The notes below the pieces were generated by a model. That model made no database searches, was not told the origin of the DNA, and saw only the letters and a program-made list of their open reading frames with translations. From Stomatobaculum sp. (GTDB lineage Bacteria; Bacillota_A; Clostridia; Lachnospirales; Lachnospiraceae), in the NCBI GenBank assembly GCA_017449925.1, contig JAFSYO010000097.1:1-10005 (forward strand): a stretch of DNA of 10,005 nucleotides. The letters are read 5' to 3'. This document shows, piece after piece, positions 1-6,648 of this stretch; the stretch's first letter is position 1, and the number at the start of each line of letters is the position of its first letter. Made by a program: the position numbers and the translations under genes.

Positions 1-1
1 C

Positions 2-670
2 GGCGTGTACGAGACCCCCGGCGGCACCATCCTGATGGCTGCCCACGAGCAGCTGGAAGAGCTGGTCCTGGACCGCGCCACCATTGAGATGAAGAAGAAT
101 CTCGGAAACAAGTTCGCCCAAATCGTCTATGAAGGCAAATGGTTCACTCCTCTCCGCGAGGCGATCCAGGCGTTCATGGACGTGACTCAGGAATATGTCA
201 CCGGTGAAGTGAAGTTCAAGCTGTACAAGGGCAATATCATCAAGGCCGGCGAGACCTCTCCCTACTCCCTGTATTCCGAGTCCCTGGCTTCTTTCACCAC
301 CGGCGATCTGTACGATCATCATGACGCAGACGGCTTCATCACCCTCTTCGGCCTTCCGCTGAAGGTGCGGGCGATGAAGATGCAGGAAGCGGCCGCGGCG
401 GAGTCAGAGAAAAAGCCCATGAAAAAGGCTGCGAAGGCTGCGAAAGAAGGCGCGGCGATCGCGAAAAAAGCCGCGAAAGAAAGCGTGAAGAAGGCAAAGG
501 AACGCGCAAAAGCTTCTCAGGAAATCTCGAAGACTGCGCGGGAAAACGCGAAGCATGCCGGTGAAGAAGCCCTGAAGGTCGCAAAGAAGGGCGCGAAGGC
601 CGCGGAGAAGGTCGTGAAGCGCACTGTCCGCAAAGTGAAGAAAGCGGCTTCCGACAAGAAGACAAAATAA
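2..670 (+). CDS. argG: Argininosuccinate synthase, C-terminal part (5' end outside window), with an extra Lys/Ala-rich tail
   Basis: ArgG joins citrulline and aspartate, using ATP, to make argininosuccinate in the cytosol (penultimate step of arginine synthesis). The gene is cut by the window start; the visible frame begins at base 2 and gives 222 residues. The first ~128 residues match the end of the ArgG synthetase/tetramerisation domain: GVYETPGGT at the start, [12 protein letters not shown], the LYKGNI strand, SPYSLY, and the final [15 protein letters not shown] block. Normal ArgG proteins stop about there. Here the frame continues uninterrupted for ~94 residues of Lys/Ala-rich sequence (annotated separately). 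There is no frameshift at the junction. A hairpin lies 45 bases after the stop, then fumC on the same strand. Identity is secure; the function of the tail is unknown. The GTG at base 5 is only an internal Val codon, not the start. Confidence 0.95.
   Translation, partial: GVYETPGGTILMAAHEQLEELVLDRATIEMKKNLGNKFAQIVYEGKWFTPLREAIQAFMDVTQEYVTGEVKFKLYKGNIIKAGETSPYSLYSESLASFTTGDLYDHHDADGFITLFGLPLKVRAMKMQEAAAAESEKKPMKKAAKAAKEGAAIAKKAAKESVKKAKERAKASQEISKTARENAKHAGEEALKVAKKGAKAAEKVVKRTVRKVKKAASDKKTK
386..667 (+). other. Lys/Ala-rich C-terminal extension of ArgG (histone H1-like composition)
   Basis: These 94 codons follow the conserved ArgG end ([12 protein letters not shown]) in the same frame. By hand count the segment has 27 Lys and 25 Ala, with scattered Glu, a few Arg, one Pro and no aromatic residues. 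Lys occurs in KK or KAAK groupings every 3-5 residues ([27 protein letters not shown]), so it should form a long charged helix or be disordered, resembling histone H1 C-terminal domains, bacterial H1-like (HctB/AlgP-type) and phasin/LEA-like sequences. Such compositions are known for binding DNA, RNA or polyanions; any such role here is inference. Codon choice (GCG, AAG, AAA) looks like a low-complexity expansion rather than an imported domain. Confidence 0.85.
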
Positions 671-714
671 TACCGGATACGGCGGGTAAAACTGCAGACA
701 TTCAATAACTGATC

Positions 715-756
715 CCGGCCGGCTAAGGCTGACAATGATAAGCCCCAGCCGGCCGG
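715..756 (+). terminator. GC-rich hairpin after argG, possible weak terminator
   Basis: The 10-base arm CCGGCCGGCT (715-724) is exactly complementary to AGCCGGCCGG (747-756). Inside it, after a 2-nt internal loop, GGCT (727-730) pairs with AGCC (741-744) around a 10-nt loop. Only three T follow (757-759), so as an intrinsic terminator it is weak; it could be a processing or attenuation structure between argG and fumC. Each outer arm also contains the self-complementary CCGGCCGG. Confidence 0.55.
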
Positions 757-817
757 TTTGCTGTCAACAGGCTGAACTAAAGAACATATACGTCATTTTC
801 AGAAATGGAGAAAAAGG

Positions 818-2224
818 ATGGAATACCGCAAAGAGCACGATTCCATGGGTGAGATCCTGGTCCCGGCGGACCGGTACTGGGGAGCCCAGACCCAGAGAAG
901 CTTTGACAATTTCCGCATCAGCACCGAGAAGATCCCGGAGGAGATCATCCGGGCGTTTTCTTATCTGAAGCAGGCCGCCGCCGTCGCAAACCGCCGGCTG
1001 GACCGTCTGGATGAAGAACGCGCCGCGCTGATCTGCAAGGTGGCTGAAGAGATCCGGGAAGGAAAACTAAAGGGCAACTTCCCTCTCGCTGTCTGGCAGA
1101 CCGGAAGCGGCACCCAGTCCAACATGAACGTGAACGAGGTCATTGCCAACCGGGGAAATGAGCTGGCAGGAAAAAAACTGCTCCACCCCAATGACCACGT
1201 CAATATGTCCCAGAGCTCCAATGACACTTTCCCCACAGCCATGCACATCGCGGCGGTCCTAGAGATCAAAGAGCGCCTGCTTCCCTCCATTGACCTGATC
1301 TGCGGCACCTTCCGGAAACTGGAAGAAAAGTACCGCGGGATCGTGAAATCCGGACGCACCCACCTGCAGGACGCCGTCCCCATCTCCTTCTCCCAGGAGA
1401 TCAGCGGCTGGCGCGCTTCCCTGGAATATGACCGGGAGATGATCGAAGCTTCCCTTGAGCCCCTCTCCTACCTGGCCCTCGGCGGCACTGCTGTCGGCAC
1501 CGGGCTGAACGCTCCCGAAGGCTTTGATGACGAGGCTGCAAGGGCGGTCTCCGAACTGACCGGCGTTACCTTCCGAACCTCCGGTAACAAATATCACGCC
1601 CTGACCTCCAAGTCGGAGCTCACGGCGGCCCACGGCGCCCTGAAGGCACTGGCTGCGGACATAATGAAGATCGCCAACGACGTGCGCTGGCTTTCCAGCG
1701 GCCCCCGCTGCGGTCTGGGCGAGATCCGCATCCCGGAGAATGAGCCCGGAAGCTCCATTATGCCGGGCAAGGTGAACCCCACCCAGTGCGAATCCGTCAC
1801 CATGGTGGCGGTCCAGGTCATGGCCAACGACACCGCTGTCGGCATCGCCGCCAGCCAGGGCAACTTCGAGCTGAATGTTTTCATGCCGGTGCTGATCTAC
1901 AATTTCCTTCAGTCCGTCCGTCTGCTCGCCGACTCTCTGCGCTCCTTCAACGACCACTGTGTATCCGGCATCGAACCAGTCCCGGAGAAAATGCATGAGA
2001 ACCTGCACAATTCCCTGATGCTGGTGACCTGCCTGAATCCCTACATCGGATACGAGAATGCGGCAAAGACCGCGAAAAAAGCCTACGCGGAAAATATCTC
2101 CCTGAAAGAGGCCTGCGTGGCCCTGGGCTTCCTCACCGCGGAGCGCTTCGACGAAGTATTCCGGCCCGAGGAGATGGCCGGGAAGAGAAATAAAGCCGGA
2201 AAACTTTGGTTTCGGAAAGCCTGA
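818..2224 (+). CDS. fumC: Class II fumarate hydratase (fumarase C)
   Basis: Interconverts fumarate and L-malate without an iron-sulfur cluster; cytosolic homotetramer of the aspartase/fumarase superfamily. The 468-residue product has the usual FumC length. Visible landmarks: TGSGTQSNMN at residues 95-104, the HPNDHVNMSQSSNDTFPTA active-site block, GRTHLQDAVP at 179-188 with the catalytic-region His182, and the superfamily signature GSSIMPGKVNPTQCE at 311-325, whose Ser supplies the catalytic base. The PGKVNPTQCE form and the overall match favour fumarase over aspartase. The start at 818 is chosen because GGAG and AAGG lie just upstream (807-817) and the N-terminus (MEYRKEHDSMGEILVPADRYWG) is standard; an internal ATG at 848 is less likely. 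It follows argG on the same strand and meets argH head-on; ArgH makes fumarate, so FumC could drain that product to malate. Confidence 0.97.
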   Translation: MEYRKEHDSMGEILVPADRYWGAQTQRSFDNFRISTEKIPEEIIRAFSYLKQAAAVANRRLDRLDEERAALICKVAEEIREGKLKGNFPLAVWQTGSGTQSNMNVNEVIANRGNELAGKKLLHPNDHVNMSQSSNDTFPTAMHIAAVLEIKERLLPSIDLICGTFRKLEEKYRGIVKSGRTHLQDAVPISFSQEISGWRASLEYDREMIEASLEPLSYLALGGTAVGTGLNAPEGFDDEAARAVSELTGVTFRTSGNKYHALTSKSELTAAHGALKALAADIMKIANDVRWLSSGPRCGLGEIRIPENEPGSSIMPGKVNPTQCESVTMVAVQVMANDTAVGIAASQGNFELNVFMPVLIYNFLQSVRLLADSLRSFNDHCVSGIEPVPEKMHENLHNSLMLVTCLNPYIGYENAAKTAKKAYAENISLKEACVALGFLTAERFDEVFRPEEMAGKRNKAGKLWFRKA

Positions 2225-2241
2225 AAATATGGGTTCCTACT

Positions 2242-2280
2242 GGGTGGGCGTTTTCCGGCATATTTGGAAAAAACGCACCC
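2242..2280. repeat. Imperfect inverted repeat after fumC
   Basis: GGGTG (2242-2246) pairs with CACCC (2276-2280), CGTTTT (2249-2254) with AAAACG (2270-2275), and CC (2255-2256) with GG (2266-2267), with two small bulges and a 9-nt loop. It begins 18 bases after the fumC stop. No clear T-tract follows on the plus strand, so it may be a 3'-end stabilising structure or a decayed terminator. Confidence 0.4.
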
Positions 2281-2350
2281 TTCTGATGCCCTTACAGACG
2301 TAAATATCTGTTAGTTTGAAGGTTGAATGGGCGTAATTTGTACTCTATCG

Positions 2351-2397
2351 AAAAAAGCGTACCCCTGTTTTCCCGAAAAACAGGGGTACGCTTTTTT
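2351..2397. terminator. Perfect bidirectional intrinsic terminator between fumC and argH
   Basis: The arm at 2351-2371 (AAAAAAGCGTACCCCTGTTTT with its outer A-run) is exactly complementary over 21 bases to 2377-2397, around the 5-nt loop CCCGA. The G/C-rich core is GCGTACCCCTG / CAGGGGTACGC. Because the stem is flanked by an A-run on the left and a T-run on the right, RNA from either strand ends in a hairpin plus U-tract. It is well placed to stop fumC transcripts on the plus strand and argH-operon transcripts on the minus strand. Confidence 0.9.
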
Positions 2398-2510
2398 CAA
2401 AATGTCTTAAAAACGCCCGATCCACTTTAAAAACAGCTCTAAAACGTCAAAAATCGCATAGTTTTCAGCCTAAAAGGGTACGGATTTTTCAAAAGCGCAG
2501 AAAAGCGCCC
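2384..2510 (-). repeat. Degenerate 35-nt direct repeat pair, overlapping the terminator arm
   Basis: Read on the minus strand, 2510-2476 and 2418-2384 align without gaps over 35 bases with 27 identities (hand count): GGGCG, then TTTT, six unlike bases, TTTTGAAAAA, two unlike bases, then CGTACCC. The copies are 92 bases apart. The second copy runs into the right arm of the perfect terminator, so the terminator may have grown out of one copy. Origin unknown; part of the likeness may come from A/T-richness. Confidence 0.5.
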
Positions 2511-2560
2511 AACAATCTTTTACGCCTGAATATTATGTCAACTATTCTTCCCGCATTACA

Positions 2561-3943
2561 TCAATTCTTCTCCAGCAGCGCCTTGCAGGCTGCGATCTCC
2601 CGCGCCATGGCCTCGGGGCCGGGGGCGCCGTCGGTATTCCGCTTCGCAATGCAGGTCTCCATTGAGATGGCGTCGTACACATCCTCTTCAAAGGCTTCCG
2701 AAACGGAACGGTACTCCTCCAGCGTCAGTTCATCCATGGATTTGTTCTTTTCGATGCACATCAGCACCAGCTGGCCGATGATCCCGTGGGCGTCCCGGAA
2801 GGGTACGCCCTTGCCCACCAGGTAATCGGCGGCGTCGGTGGCGTTGGTGAAACCTCCCTTGGCGCTGTCCCGCATCCGCGGTTCGTTGAACTTCATGGCC
2901 CGGAGCATCCCGGTCATCAGGCGGATGCAGTCAAGAGCTGTGTCGATGGCGTCGAAGGCTCCTTCCTTATCCTCCTGCATGTCTTTGTTATAGGCGAGGG
3001 GCAGTCCCTTCATGGTGGTCAGCAGCCCCATCAGGTGGCCGTAGACCCGTCCTGTCTTTCCGCGGATCAGCTCCGCGATATCAGGGTTCTTCTTCTGGGG
3101 CATGATGCTGGAACCGGTGGAGTAGGTGTCATCGATCTCCACGAAGCGGTACTCATTGGTATTCCAGATGATGATCTCCTCCGCCAGGCGGGAAAGGTGC
3201 ATCTGCGTCATGGCCAGCGCGGAAAGATACTCGATCAGGTAGTCCCTGTCGCTGACGGAATCCATGCTGTTCCTGGTCGGGCCGTCGAAATCCAGAAGGC
3301 GGGCTGTCTCTTCCCGGTCCAGAGGATACGTGGTCCCCGCAAAGGCTCCTGCTCCCAGGGGACACAGGTTCAGACGCTTCCGGCAGTCCGCCAGACGGTC
3401 CCTGTCGCGGTAAAACATCTCAAAATAAGCGCCGAAATGATGGGCCAGCGTCGTGGGCTGGGCCTTCTGGAGATGAGTAAAGCCGGGCATGACAGTGGAG
3501 ACATGCTCCTCCATGATCTTCAGGATCTCCTTCAGCAGCGCCGTCAGTTCTTCCGACGTCACATCGATCTCGTCCCGGATATACAGCTTCATGTCCAGCG
3601 CCACCTGGTCATTCCGGCTCCTGCCGGTGTGCAGGCGCTTTCCCGCTTCGCCGATCCGCTCCGTCAGCGTTCCCTCGACAAAAGAATGGATGTCTTCATA
3701 GTCCGCGCTGTTTTCAAAGGTCAGGGTCCCGTTTTCCAGCTCTTCCGCGATTTTCTGCAGGCCGGAGAGGATCTCTTCCCGGTCCTTTTCGCTGATGATC
3801 CCCCGGTCCGCCAGCATCCTGGCGTGGGCCATGCTGCCGCGGATATCCTGCCGCCAGAACCGGCAGTCAAAGGACAGCGACTCATTGAAATCATGTGCAA
3901 GACGGTCTGTTTTCTTTGTAAATCTTCCGCCCCAAAGCTTCAT
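2561..3943 (-). CDS. argH: Argininosuccinate lyase
   Basis: Splits argininosuccinate into arginine and fumarate, the last step of arginine synthesis; cytosolic homotetramer of the same superfamily as FumC. The 460-residue product is full length. It starts with the typical MKLWGGRFTK; TGRSRNDQ is at residues 106-113, GFTHLQKAQP at 154-163 with the active-site-region His157, and the signature TGSSIMPQKKNPD at 276-288 with the catalytic Ser loop. The QKKNPD form separates it from fumarase. Its ATG overlaps the yfhO stop in ATGA, so translation is probably coupled. It ends 163 bases from the bidirectional terminator (2397 side), the natural end of this operon. argG lies ~1.9 kb away on the opposite strand rather than adjacent in the same operon. 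Confidence 0.98.
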   Translation of the reverse strand: MKLWGGRFTKKTDRLAHDFNESLSFDCRFWRQDIRGSMAHARMLADRGIISEKDREEILSGLQKIAEELENGTLTFENSADYEDIHSFVEGTLTERIGEAGKRLHTGRSRNDQVALDMKLYIRDEIDVTSEELTALLKEILKIMEEHVSTVMPGFTHLQKAQPTTLAHHFGAYFEMFYRDRDRLADCRKRLNLCPLGAGAFAGTTYPLDREETARLLDFDGPTRNSMDSVSDRDYLIEYLSALAMTQMHLSRLAEEIIIWNTNEYRFVEIDDTYSTGSSIMPQKKNPDIAELIRGKTGRVYGHLMGLLTTMKGLPLAYNKDMQEDKEGAFDAIDTALDCIRLMTGMLRAMKFNEPRMRDSAKGGFTNATDAADYLVGKGVPFRDAHGIIGQLVLMCIEKNKSMDELTLEEYRSVSEAFEEDVYDAISMETCIAKRNTDGAPGPEAMAREIAACKALLEKN

Positions 3944-6621
3944 TCCTTTTCCTCCTCGTCCGGCAGATCCCCCTCCGGCAGATTATCCATTTCATCTTCT
4001 GTAAGGAACTCCGTGTCGTCTTCTGTTTCCGGCAGTGCATTTTCCCTCAGGCATTCTTCTTCCTCCAGAAGTTCCTCTTCCCTCAGATACTCTTCTTCCT
4101 CCAGGAGCTCCTCTTCCGTCAGATATTGATCTTCCTCCCTCTGCAGCGCAGCTTCCTTTCTGCGGCGGCGGAAGGTCATTACCGCCAGTGCTGCCAGAAG
4201 AAGCAGCGAGACTGCAGAAAGCAGGATGCCGATCTTCAGGCCGCGGGGCTCGAAATCCAGGACCACGGTGTGTTCGCCCGGCGTTACCCGCACCGCTAAA
4301 AATGCGTTCAGGGACTTCACGGTCTCCCGTCTGATCCCGTCGATGGTGACGGTCCAGCCTTTGTCATAGGGGATGCTGAAAAAGAGCAGACTGTGGTCCT
4401 CCGCATTCACAGTCCCTTCGATATGATCGTCTTCGAAGCTGGTGATCTCAAAGGGTCTGGAGCCAAGTTTTTCCTTCAGTTCCGAAAGAGCGTCATAATC
4501 AAAACGGTACATCTTCGCTTCGAAGGTAGCGCCGGAGCCGTCTGTCTCGTCCCTCAGAAGGACAGGATCGCCTTCCTTCAGGGTGCCGATCTCCATGAAA
4601 AAGCGCCGGTCCAGATTCTCAAAGCTTTTTGCTTCCCCGGGAAGGTCCGCTTTGACCTTTTTGACCCGTCCGCTGGTGGCGAAAGCATAGTACACTCCGT
4701 CGGACGGTGCCGTGAAGGAGAAGGTCTTTCCGCTGGCGCTTCCCTCCACCTCGTCCAGGACAGGCTGTATGCCCAGCAGGCCGCAGAGATCATTCTGCAC
4801 GTCGGCGGGATTGTCAAAAGTCAGGACCCAGTTCTCAAAAAGATCCGGCCGGATCAGGAAGCCCAGGTCCAGGACGGAGGGATTCTCATAAAGCCACACT
4901 TCACCGGAGTGGGCCGTCTCCGTCAGGGCCGTGTTGAAGCTCTCTCCCGGATAAAATGCGTATTTTACGTCCAGCAGGGAATCCACAAAGGGCGTGGATC
5001 CTGTGATGCTGTAGGCGTTCACGGAACTTTCGCAGCCCACATGTTTCATGAATTCCGAAAGCGCTTTGTCCGCGGTGGATGAGAAAAGAGATACCGAGTG
5101 GAAGTTCATCCAGGCGCCGTCGTCCTTGCTTTTTCTCTTGATCTTCTCGAAGCGGACAAAGGGCAGGGAAGGAACGGTGTTCTTCAGGGCGATGATGTCG
5201 GCGTTGTCCGCGGTATACTCCGTGCGGCTGGTGGTCGGCACGCTGGTGACCGCCGTATTCGCCGCGGTCTCCACTGCCACCAGTCCCAGAAGGATCAGCA
5301 TCGCGTTTTTTTTCTGCAGCCCACCGGTGCGCACCTTCCAGAGCACCAGGGAGTACAGCGGAAGGAACAGCATCGCCGCGTAATAGACCGCGAAATGAAT
5401 ATCCTCGTTGGTGACGAATTTCTGGCATGCCAGAACAAAGACAAAACTTGTCAGGAAGGATATCTTCAGGTCCCTGAGAGTATTGCCCTCTTCATAATCC
5501 AGCCCCCGGTAGCAGAGGTAAAGGACCAGGAAAATATAGATGAAGCTCTGCCGCGCCGGCAGAGAGTTGGGATAGTGGAATCCGTGCCAGATATAGTTCA
5601 GAACATTAATGGAAAAGCTGGCGAGGAAAAAGATCAGGATCACGGCATACACCGCTTTTTCCCGGAGAGAGATGCGCCTGTTCACCGCGTAGAGCTGCAT
5701 CAGCTGGTAGACCGCGATGCCGCAGTATATATTCGGCCAGTGGTCCAGCCCGATCTCCGGCGTCACATTTCCGATGTGGCGCGCCAGCATGTCCATGATT
5801 GAAAAATAACAGGTGATCGTTTTCGGAAAATCAAAATTTCCCGAAGCAGTGCACTGCAGCGCAAACACTTCCGGGATCAGGACAGCAGCCGATATTCCGC
5901 CGGCGATCAGGGAGCACGCCGCAAACCTGAGTCCGGCCCGGAGCACCTGTCTTCCTCCTGCGCCCTGCAGCACAAGAAGCGCGAAGAAATAGATCACCAG
6001 GAACATGCATATCATAATGGAGATGTAGTAATTGGACGTGATGCACAGTCCCAGGGCCGCGGTGTAAAGAAGGCACTTTCCTTCCGACACCAGCTTCTCC
6101 AGCCCGAAGGCGACCAGCGGGAAGAGGATGATGCAGTCCAGCCACATGATGTTCCAGCTGTATGCGCAGAGATAGGCGGACATGGCGTAAAAGATTCCGA
6201 AAAATGCTGCGTAGAAATGCTCTGTCCTGCTGCGCTTCTGCAGATACCAGGTCATGGAGACGCCGCAGAGAGCGGTCTTCACCACGATCATGCAGGTCAT
6301 GAACTCAATAATGTATTTTTTCGGGCACAGAAAAATAAGCCAGTTCAGCGGACTGGCCAGATAATAGGCATAGATGGCGGAAAAATTCACACCGAGTCCC
6401 ACGTCCCAGCTGTACAGAAGGCTGCGGCCTTCCGAGAGCTTCATCTTGAATTCCGAAAAGAACGGGGCGTACTGGTGATAGAGATCTGTTCGGAGATAAC
6501 TCTGTTCACCGAAGGGAAAGATGCCTCTCTGTATGAAGATGATGATCATGACGATCACCGGGACCGCAAAAGAGACTGCCAGAGCGTCTCTTCTGCGGAA
6601 CCAGCTTATCTCTTCTTTCAC
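3940..6621 (-). CDS. yfhO: YfhO-family multi-spanning membrane protein (GT-C-like), with acidic repeat tail
   Basis: Large polytopic membrane protein, 893 residues from the GTG at 6621. In Bacillus subtilis YfhO acts in adding sugars to lipoteichoic acid outside the cell; a similar envelope glycosyltransferase role is inferred. A short basic N-terminus (FRRRD) precedes TM1 (~14-31); the first loop carries the family motif DLYHQYAPFF with Asp at ~46, the usual GT-C acidic position, and MWLD is at ~159-162. About a dozen hydrophobic segments fill the first half, followed by a ~330-residue soluble, presumably extracellular region, a final TM at ~794-817 and a cytosolic acidic tail (818-893). Start: GTG 6621 has GGAGG four bases upstream (6630-6626). 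The in-frame GTG at 6645 would add 8 residues but has no visible ribosome site and lies 3 bases after the guaB stop. It overlaps argH by 4 bases. Confidence 0.9.
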   Translation of the reverse strand: MKEEISWFRRRDALAVSFAVPVIVMIIIFIQRGIFPFGEQSYLRTDLYHQYAPFFSEFKMKLSEGRSLLYSWDVGLGVNFSAIYAYYLASPLNWLIFLCPKKYIIEFMTCMIVVKTALCGVSMTWYLQKRSRTEHFYAAFFGIFYAMSAYLCAYSWNIMWLDCIILFPLVAFGLEKLVSEGKCLLYTAALGLCITSNYYISIMICMFLVIYFFALLVLQGAGGRQVLRAGLRFAACSLIAGGISAAVLIPEVFALQCTASGNFDFPKTITCYFSIMDMLARHIGNVTPEIGLDHWPNIYCGIAVYQLMQLYAVNRRISLREKAVYAVILIFFLASFSINVLNYIWHGFHYPNSLPARQSFIYIFLVLYLCYRGLDYEEGNTLRDLKISFLTSFVFVLACQKFVTNEDIHFAVYYAAMLFLPLYSLVLWKVRTGGLQKKNAMLILLGLVAVETAANTAVTSVPTTSRTEYTADNADIIALKNTVPSLPFVRFEKIKRKSKDDGAWMNFHSVSLFSSTADKALSEFMKHVGCESSVNAYSITGSTPFVDSLLDVKYAFYPGESFNTALTETAHSGEVWLYENPSVLDLGFLIRPDLFENWVLTFDNPADVQNDLCGLLGIQPVLDEVEGSASGKTFSFTAPSDGVYYAFATSGRVKKVKADLPGEAKSFENLDRRFFMEIGTLKEGDPVLLRDETDGSGATFEAKMYRFDYDALSELKEKLGSRPFEITSFEDDHIEGTVNAEDHSLLFFSIPYDKGWTVTIDGIRRETVKSLNAFLAVRVTPGEHTVVLDFEPRGLKIGILLSAVSLLLLAALAVMTFRRRRKEAALQREEDQYLTEEELLEEEEYLREEELLEEEECLRENALPETEDDTEFLTEDEMDNLPEGDLPDEEEKE
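3944..3955 (-). promoter_or_regulatory. argH ribosome binding site inside the yfhO C-terminal codons
   Basis: On the minus strand GGAGG (3955-3951) precedes the argH ATG by 7 bases (AAAAGGA). The same bases are Glu/Lys codons that end the acidic YfhO tail (EEEKE), so the Shine-Dalgarno and the protein tail share sequence. Together with the ATGA stop/start overlap this fixes the argH start. Confidence 0.85.
4045..4138 (-). repeat. 36-bp tandem repeat coding the acidic YfhO tail
   Basis: Units 4045-4080 and 4081-4116 match at 31 of 36 bases; a third, partial unit (4117-4138) matches 18 of 22. They encode 12-residue repeats of the pattern YLxEEELLEEEE, giving QYLTEEELLEEE, EYLREEELLEEE, then a decayed ECLRENALPETE. 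The spacing of Leu pairs and Glu suggests an amphipathic acidic helix. The whole 76-residue tail has 28 Glu and 7 Asp by hand count. Confidence 0.85.
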
Positions 6622-6648
6622 AATGCCTCCGGATACATCTGTCACTTA

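Larger units (their letters stand above)
2225..2560. other. 336-base intergenic region between convergent fumC and argH
   Basis: A/T-rich compared with the flanking genes, with many A-runs and T-runs. It holds an imperfect hairpin just after fumC, a perfect 21-bp-stem terminator in the middle, and a degenerate 35-nt direct repeat on the argH side (each listed). Short variants of AAAANCGCNCCC and its complement GGGCGTTTT recur at about 2245, 2268, 2328, 2409 and 2501. I found no convincing open reading frame, tRNA or start/ribosome-site pair in it. Confidence 0.7.

Noticed and set aside
758..790. Possible promoter for fumC (TTGCTG ... CATATA)
   Set aside because: Spacing of 21 bases and poor box matches; not convincing.
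2426..2445. Minus-strand GTTTTAGAGCTG, resembling the start of type II-A CRISPR repeats / tracrRNA partner
   Set aside because: Single short match in an A/T-rich gap; no repeated spacer pattern, no second full repeat and no cas gene in the window.
2515..2541. TTGACA on the minus strand just after argH, suggesting a promoter for a small RNA
   Set aside because: No acceptable -10 box at 16-18 bases; probably chance in A/T-rich sequence.
2786..4129. Long open frame (447 codons) on the plus strand opposite argH and the end of yfhO
   Set aside because: Antisense shadow in G+C-rich DNA; no family resemblance, while argH and yfhO on the other strand are unmistakable.
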